From assembly GCA_001779455.1 (NCBI GenBank), contig MFKE01000019.1, positions 1-33,177 of the forward strand: a DNA stretch of 33,177 nt, written 5' to 3'. Shown here one piece after another: positions 28,776 to 33,177 of the stretch. How positions within the stretch are numbered: position 1 is the stretch's first letter; each line of letters opens with the position of its first letter. The notes beneath the pieces are model-generated. The model was given only the letters and a program-made list of their open reading frames with translations. It ran no database searches and was not told the origin of the DNA. The translations under genes were made by a program, and so were the position numbers. Source of the DNA: Candidatus Gottesmanbacteria bacterium RIFOXYB1_FULL_47_11. Lineage in GTDB: Bacteria; Patescibacteriota; Microgenomatia; UBA10105; UBA927.

Positions 28776-30674
28776 ATGCTGAGACAACGCGGACAACTTC
28801 TTGTTGAACTTTTGGTTGCCCTTGGGGTGTCTGCCATTATGATCCCCGCGCTCACCGCAGGATTCGTGGCGTCGCGGCAGGGAAAAGCCCAACAAGAGCA
28901 GAGACTTGAGGCGGTCATGTTGGCGCAGGAAGCAACGGAGGCGGTGTACCAGGTCCGTCAGGCAGGGTGGAGTTTTGTTGCAGGAATAACCGGAACAGTG
29001 CACCCTGAGATTTCAGGGTCGTCATGGATTCTTGCGCCGGACGCGGAAACTATGGGCGGGTATACGCGGCAAATAGTATTTGCCGATGTCACCCGCGATA
29101 GTGCCGGCGCGATAGCCGCCGTCGGCGTCCGGGATCCCTCAACCAAACACATCACGGTAACTGTGTCCTGGGGCACTCCGATTGCCTCTTCAGTTACATC
29201 TTCGTTTTACATCACCCGGATGGAAAATAACCAATGGACACAAACGACGCAGGCAGATTTTGATGCAGGGGTCGCGACAAACGTTATTACCATCAATATC
29301 CTCGGCGGAGAAGTAACATTGGGAGCGGGGGGAAGAGCGGACTGGTGCAGTCCGAACCTTACCATTGCAGCCGTTGATTTACCCAAAAGCGGCGTTGCCA
29401 ATGCGGTAAGCGCGATAGAGGGGAACGTGTTTGCGGGGACGGGTGACAATGCGTCCGGCGTATCGTACGCGACAGTAACATTTGATAATAACAACCCGCC
29501 TCAAGCGACGGTATCCGGAACATTTGACGGATTTAAAACAAACGGTATATTCGGCGAGACGGGTTTTTCCTATCTGGCAACGGACAATAATTTTAAAGAA
29601 ATAGAGATTATAGATCTGGGGACAAGCCCGTATGTTGAAGCAGGATATTTTGATGCGCCCGGAAACGGGAACGGCAATAGTATTTTTGTTTCGGGATCGG
29701 TCGGATACATGACCAGCGGCTCCCAATTCTATACATTTGACCTGACAAGTAAATCAGGAAGCCGGCCAGTACTGGGGACAACGACCATCGCTGGTACGGG
29801 CGTGAAAATACAGGTAATCGGCGGCTATGCCTATGTTGCAATAAATTCCGTACCGACTCAACTGCAAATTCTTGATGTTTCCAACCCCGCAAGCCCCGTT
29901 ATTGTCGGGAATGCACAGGTAGGTGGACTCGGGGGAAAGGATATATTTGTGGATCCAACAGGCAGTCGTGCATATTTGGCAACTGCTCTGTCCTCATCAG
30001 AGCCCGAACTTTTTATTCTTGATGTGACAAACAAAATTGGGGATCATACTATACCGATAGGATCATATGAGGCAAATGGTATGGACCCGAAGGGAATTAC
30101 AGTTGTTCCGGGTAACCGGGCAATACTTGTGGGGACAGGCGGCGAAGAATATCAGGCAATAAATATTTCGGACGAAACCAGCCCGACTCACTGCGGTGGC
30201 TTACATATCGATAGCGGCGTCAACGGAGTATCCTCGGTGCTTGAGGCAGACGGAGACGCATATTCTTATATCATCACCGGTGATGCTTCAACAGAACTTA
30301 AAATTATAGAAGGAGGTCCGGGGGGAAAATTTGCAAACAATGGAATTTTTGAATCGAGTATTTTGGATGCCTCAACGTCTGCCGTGTTTAACCGGTTTGT
30401 TTCAAGCGCCATTATTCCGGCAAATACGACTGTACAGTATCAGGTAGCGGGGGCAGATCCTGTGGGAGGAAGTTGCGCAAGTGCAGAATATATTTATGTG
30501 GGGCCGGACGCGACTTCTGCGACGAAATTTTCAACAAGTAGTGCCATACCGTTTTCCGAGGGGCCGGGGTACAAAAATCCCGCGCAGTGTTTCCGATATA
30601 AAGTATATTTGTCTTCCCAGGATCCGCTGTTTGCGCCGATATTCACCGATATGACAATAAACTATTCGCCATGA
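28776..30674 (+). CDS. Very large minor pilin fused to a predicted beta-propeller (GspI/PilV position)
   Basis: The 632-residue protein begins with a prepilin leader: RQRG then QLLVELLVALGVSA, cleavage after G6 and Glu at +5. The pilin stalk (about 7-180) is followed by a long beta-rich region (about 200-510) made of repeated units. One unit, LQILDVSNPASPVIVG, matches the LVIVD propeller repeat; others read IEIIDLGTSPYVEAG and LFILDVTNKIGDHTIPIG, and AINISDETSPTHCGG. A C-terminal beta domain follows with two Cys (SCASAEY and AQCFRYK). Ordinary minor pilins of this type have about 130-200 residues. The predicted propeller would be exposed at the pilus tip. The stop overlaps the next start (ATGA at 30671-30674). 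Confidence 0.8.
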   Translation: MLRQRGQLLVELLVALGVSAIMIPALTAGFVASRQGKAQQEQRLEAVMLAQEATEAVYQVRQAGWSFVAGITGTVHPEISGSSWILAPDAETMGGYTRQIVFADVTRDSAGAIAAVGVRDPSTKHITVTVSWGTPIASSVTSSFYITRMENNQWTQTTQADFDAGVATNVITINILGGEVTLGAGGRADWCSPNLTIAAVDLPKSGVANAVSAIEGNVFAGTGDNASGVSYATVTFDNNNPPQATVSGTFDGFKTNGIFGETGFSYLATDNNFKEIEIIDLGTSPYVEAGYFDAPGNGNGNSIFVSGSVGYMTSGSQFYTFDLTSKSGSRPVLGTTTIAGTGVKIQVIGGYAYVAINSVPTQLQILDVSNPASPVIVGNAQVGGLGGKDIFVDPTGSRAYLATALSSSEPELFILDVTNKIGDHTIPIGSYEANGMDPKGITVVPGNRAILVGTGGEEYQAINISDETSPTHCGGLHIDSGVNGVSSVLEADGDAYSYIITGDASTELKIIEGGPGGKFANNGIFESSILDASTSAVFNRFVSSAIIPANTTVQYQVAGADPVGGSCASAEYIYVGPDATSATKFSTSSAIPFSEGPGYKNPAQCFRYKVYLSSQDPLFAPIFTDMTINYSP

Positions 30675-31153
30675 AAAAAAAGGGTTTTACCATTGTTGAA
30701 CTACTCCTGTATATGGGATTATTAACCGTTTTTACGGTGATTATGACACATATGTTTACTTCTATACTTGATGTTCAACTGGAAAGCGTGGCAACAGGAG
30801 CGGTGTCCGAGGACAGCCGATATCTGTACGGCCGGCTCACGTATGATATTAAGCGCGCCGCAAGCATCGTGACGCCGCCTGTTGTCGGCGAAACAACAGA
30901 CTCGTTGACCATAATGATAGGAACTGTGGCCAACACATACAGGATGAGCGGAGACGCCATAGTACTTGTTAATGATGCGGGTGTGAACCGACTGAATGGT
31001 TCGGCCACCCGTATAAGCGGCCTTTCATTTCAACGATTGGGCAAGGCAGAAGGGAAAAATTCCATTCGGATCGCGTTTACGATAGATAGCACAACACAAA
31101 AAGTTTCAGGACCGGAAACCAAGACGGTGACAACAACAGTCGCACTCAGATGA
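30671..31153 (+). CDS. GspJ-like minor pilin
   Basis: The 160-residue protein has a short prepilin leader MKKKG then FTIVELLLYMGLLTVF, cleavage after G5 and Glu at +5. The rest is beta-rich, with YGRLTYDIKRAASIVTPP and a late TTVALR, as in the GspJ/PulJ family. It starts in ATGA overlap with the propeller pilin and ends in ATGA overlap with the following gene, which indicates tight translational coupling. By order and sequence it would be the J component of the minor-pilin tip complex. Confidence 0.83.
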   Translation: MKKKGFTIVELLLYMGLLTVFTVIMTHMFTSILDVQLESVATGAVSEDSRYLYGRLTYDIKRAASIVTPPVVGETTDSLTIMIGTVANTYRMSGDAIVLVNDAGVNRLNGSATRISGLSFQRLGKAEGKNSIRIAFTIDSTTQKVSGPETKTVTTTVALR

Positions 31154-31539
31154 AGAAGAACATAACCATTTTATCCCATGGTCAGGCACTCGTCGTTTTG
31201 TTGGTGTTCATGGTGGTAGCCATTACCATGACGACTATGGCCGTTGCGCTTCTGGTTATCAACGCAAATGCGGCAAGCCAGGTAGAACAGGGAGATATGG
31301 CAGTTGCCATTGCTCAGTCCGGCGCGGAGAACGCAATTCTGCGTCTTGCACGGAATCCCGGATATACGGGAGAAACCTTGACTGTTGACGGCGGGAGTGC
31401 GACAGTAACAGTAACGGGGACAAATCCGCTGACAGTTACATCTGTCGGTACATATAATGGGTTTGTGCGGGGCGTTGTTGCTTCAGCGTCATTTCTTGAT
31501 ACCGTGCTTACGGTGAATTCTTGGCAGGAGGTGTATTAA
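31150..31539 (+). CDS. GspK/PilX-like minor pilin
   Basis: The 129-residue protein has a leader-like segment LSHG then QALVVLLVFMVVAITMTTMAV, with cleavage expected after G11. The residue at +5 is Val, not Glu. Lack of Glu at +5 is the known exception of the GspK component, which caps the pseudopilus tip. The remaining part (ASQVEQGDMAVAIAQSGAENAILRLARNP) matches the helical segment of PilX/GspK-type proteins. It is short for GspK (about 300 residues). The start overlaps the GspJ-like gene (ATGA), and the next gene begins directly after its stop. Confidence 0.75.
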   Translation: MKKNITILSHGQALVVLLVFMVVAITMTTMAVALLVINANAASQVEQGDMAVAIAQSGAENAILRLARNPGYTGETLTVDGGSATVTVTGTNPLTVTSVGTYNGFVRGVVASASFLDTVLTVNSWQEVY

Positions 31540-32214
31540 ATGTTCGGACAGAAATCATCCATCGTTATCGTATTTGTGGACCGTAACAGATTACAGTTCT
31601 ATGGTAATGGGTTGGCGTCTATTTTGACGTTGGATATCCCTCCTATTGTTTGTAAGGATCTGGAAATCATCAATCGTGATGCGCTGTATACACTGGTCAA
31701 TCAGTGGCTAAAACAGAATAATTTGGGGGGAGCCCGTTTATTATTTGTCTTATCACCCATGACATATTTTGATAAAGTCATGACGACATCGGGGGAAAGC
31801 GAACAGGAGACGGAAATACTTATGTTTTATGACAGTGTGCCGTTTGAGGATCTTGCGACGAAGGTGCTTACGATAGCGAACAAAAAAATTGCTTTTGCAG
31901 TGAACCGCGATTATATGGATGCAATTCGCCATGCGTTTACCTTGCAGGGATTTCAGATTATTGCAGTTATCCCGGCGGTTGTTTTGGGATCTCTGGCTAC
32001 CAAACGGTGGCTGGACGCGGAAATGGGATTATATATTTTAAAACATATAGACACGCTGCGTACGCAAACATTGATCGATCGTGAAGATGAAATCAGTCAG
32101 GGGTCGCCTCCCATTACTCCTACGGCACAAAATAATCCGAGGATTATGATGCTCGTCGGCGTTTTTGGTTTATTGTTGTTGGTACTCATTGCGATGGTAT
32201 TTATCCGTCGTTAA
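31540..32214 (+). CDS. Unassigned pilus-cluster protein with a C-terminal membrane helix
   Basis: I cannot assign this 224-residue protein. It starts with an actin-fold-like strand pattern (SSIVIVFVDRNRLQFYGNG), has a soluble domain of about 170 residues, a polar spacer (ISQGSPPITPTAQNN) and one C-terminal membrane helix (about 203-222) followed by RR. The soluble domain vaguely recalls PilM, but the usual ATP-binding motifs are not obvious. PilM, PilN and PilO are otherwise absent from this window, so it could take the place of the alignment subcomplex. The gene begins directly after the GspK-like stop and precedes the major pilin promoter. Confidence 0.55.
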   Translation: MFGQKSSIVIVFVDRNRLQFYGNGLASILTLDIPPIVCKDLEIINRDALYTLVNQWLKQNNLGGARLLFVLSPMTYFDKVMTTSGESEQETEILMFYDSVPFEDLATKVLTIANKKIAFAVNRDYMDAIRHAFTLQGFQIIAVIPAVVLGSLATKRWLDAEMGLYILKHIDTLRTQTLIDREDEISQGSPPITPTAQNNPRIMMLVGVFGLLLLVLIAMVFIRR

Positions 32215-32219
32215 TGCAC

Positions 32220-32249
32220 TTGACAAAGCTTGTGCATCTGGGCTACGGT
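32220..32249 (+). promoter_or_regulatory. Promoter of the major pilin gene
   Basis: TTGACA (32220-32225), an 18-nt spacer and TACGGT (32244-32249). The -10 ends 8 nt before the ATG at 32258, so the pilin would have its own strong, nearly leaderless transcript, separate from the pilB operon. Confidence 0.6.
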
Positions 32250-32257
32250 TAGAGTAT

Positions 32258-32737
32258 ATGAAACATTTACTTGCCCGCGAGCGTCGTGGTTTTACGCTCA
32301 TTGAACTGTTAGTCGTCATCGGGATTTTGGCGGTCCTGTTGGCAATTACGCTGATCGCCATAAATCCTGCAAGACAATTCTCGCAGGCAAATGATACAAA
32401 GCGCGCGAGCGACGTCAATGCGATATTAAACGCAATTGACCAGTATGCAGCGGATAATAAAGGCGCACTCCCGGGAACCATCCCGACGACTGCAGCCGTT
32501 ATCGGTTCCGATACGGTCAATGGTCAGGTTGATTTGTGTAGCGCACTTGTGACTCAGTACTTGGCTGCATTGCCCGTTGATCCGCTTACAAATAACGGGA
32601 CGCCGGTGTCAGATTGTGCCCAGGTAGCCGGGTATAATACAAATTACACGGTCGTCAGGAGTACGACAGATAACCGTATTACGGTCAGTGCTCCCGCAAC
32701 GGAGATTCAGGCAGTAGACATTTCCGTGACCCGCTAA
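32258..32737 (+). CDS. Type IV major pilin-like protein (PilA/PulG type)
   Basis: The 159-residue protein has a textbook prepilin leader: MKHLLARERRG then FTLIELLVVIGILAVLLAI, cleavage after G11 and Glu at +5. The mature part contains a DTKRASDVNAILNAIDQYA helix as in PulG-type major pilins, and two Cys (LCSAL and DCAQV) that probably close a C-terminal loop. An open frame extends upstream to 32165, but it re-reads the previous gene; the ATG at 32258 has its own promoter and gives the correct leader length. An intrinsic terminator follows the stop codon. The position at the end of the cluster with a separate promoter fits the most abundant subunit. Confidence 0.9.
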   Translation: MKHLLARERRGFTLIELLVVIGILAVLLAITLIAINPARQFSQANDTKRASDVNAILNAIDQYAADNKGALPGTIPTTAAVIGSDTVNGQVDLCSALVTQYLAALPVDPLTNNGTPVSDCAQVAGYNTNYTVVRSTTDNRITVSAPATEIQAVDISVTR

Positions 32738-32764
32738 AAAGAGGAAATAAGAATATAAAACAAG

Positions 32765-32787
32765 AACCCCGCCAAAGCGGGGTTTTT
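32765..32787. terminator. Bidirectional intrinsic terminator between the pilin gene and uppP
   Basis: AACCCCGC (32765-32772), loop CAAA, GCGGGGTT (32777-32784), followed by TTT on the plus strand. On the minus strand the hairpin is followed by a T-rich stretch (CTTGTTTT). It therefore serves both convergent genes. Confidence 0.9.
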
Positions 32788-32792
32788 GGTGA

Positions 32793-33177
32793 TTATCGAA
32801 GAATAAATATATAAAATATCAAAGCCGCGGCGATTCGGTACCACGCAAAAGGAACGAATGTGTGAGTCTTCACGAAGCCGATAAACCATTTGACTGTGAT
32901 AAGGGCCGTAATGAAAGCGCCGATAAAACCGATTGTGAGGAGTTCATATTGGGTTCCGGTAAAATTTCCGCGGGTTTTTATAAGATCTAAACCGGTTGCC
33001 GCTGCCATGGTAGGAATTGCTAAGAGAAAAGAAAATTCCACTGCTGATTCGCGTTTGATGCCCAAAAGGAGCGCTCCGGCAATAGTTGCTGCCGCACGGG
33101 ATACCCCGGGGATAACGGAAAGAGCCTGCGAACACCCAATGATAAAAGCATCAAGCAGGCTCATGTTCTTCTGTTTT
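32793..33177 (-). CDS. uppP: Undecaprenyl-diphosphatase UppP (BacA), C-terminal part (cut by window end)
   Basis: The frame is open to the end of the window, so the N-terminal part is missing and the Met at 33164 is internal. UppP recycles the lipid carrier for peptidoglycan synthesis. The visible 127 residues include the second catalytic region, GCSQALSVIPGVSRAAATIAGALLLG. The usual sequence there is PGxSRSG with Thr; here it reads PGVSRAAAT, with the key Arg kept. The AVEFSFLLAIPTMAAATG segment and three membrane helices follow as expected. It converges on the pilin gene with a shared terminator. Confidence 0.9.
   Translation of the reverse strand, partial: KQKNMSLLDAFIIGCSQALSVIPGVSRAAATIAGALLLGIKRESAVEFSFLLAIPTMAAATGLDLIKTRGNFTGTQYELLTIGFIGAFITALITVKWFIGFVKTHTFVPFAWYRIAAALIFYIFILR

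Noticed and set aside
1..33177. Alternative genetic code (UGA as an amino acid, as in some CPR phyla)
   Set aside because: Several well-bounded genes stop at TGA (for example at 15864, 28771, 30674 and 31153), and no conserved protein requires reading through TGA.

Overview
The window looks like chromosomal DNA from a Candidate Phyla Radiation (Patescibacteria) bacterium, most plausibly a member of the Microgenomates. This is an inference from gene content: a short RpoD, a tRNA gene split by a group I intron, DUF5674, a CPR-style type IV pilus cluster, surface proteins with one membrane anchor, and dockerin-tailed secreted proteins. TGA is used as an ordinary stop codon, so the UGA-recoding branch is excluded. 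No insertion sequence, prophage or CRISPR array is visible, and no stretch longer than about 150 bases lacks a gene or RNA.

Layout. 1-1949: the end of dnaG and the housekeeping sigma factor rpoD. 1950-4115: a small membrane protein, a GH18-like protein and a FecR-like surface protein. 4179-4432: tRNA-Asn interrupted by a 182-nt group I intron. 4461-5470: three small proteins, one a paralogue of the gene at 1950. 5609-12343: a metal, redox and metalloid block with two ZIP transporters, DUF5320, DUF134, a YibE/F protein, a thioredoxin-CcdA fusion, ArsM, DUF2177, DUF1295 and a pyrimidine-dimer glycosylase. 12363-16710: a serine hydrolase, an ECF sigma factor with Gly/Gln-rich exported neighbours, ArsR with a glutaredoxin, and an excalibur protein. 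16746-22087, minus strand: a membrane-anchored cohesin-like protein and three secreted proteins ending in near-identical dockerin-like modules. 22119-25495: queA, a nucleotidyltransferase and typA. 25525-32737: pilB, pilC, a GspH-I-J-K-like set of minor pilins, an unassigned anchored protein and a major pilin. 32793-33177: the end of uppP on the opposite strand.

How the parts work together. The most notable system is the cohesin-dockerin cluster. The anchored protein would display a cohesin-like domain outside the cell, and an esterase and two glycosidase-like proteins could dock onto it, giving a very small cellulosome-like surface complex. The pilus operon adds a second surface device, in which the GspI-position minor pilin is fused to a predicted beta-propeller and could act as a tip adhesin.

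A pattern runs through the whole window. At many genes that start a transcript, a -10 hexamer ends 6 to 8 nt before the start codon and there is no Shine-Dalgarno sequence, which predicts leaderless mRNAs. Genes inside operons use AGGAGG-type sites or ATGA overlaps instead. Two perfect 24-bp palindromes overlap promoters, one before the DUF5320/DUF134 operon and one before arsR, and both look like repressor operators.
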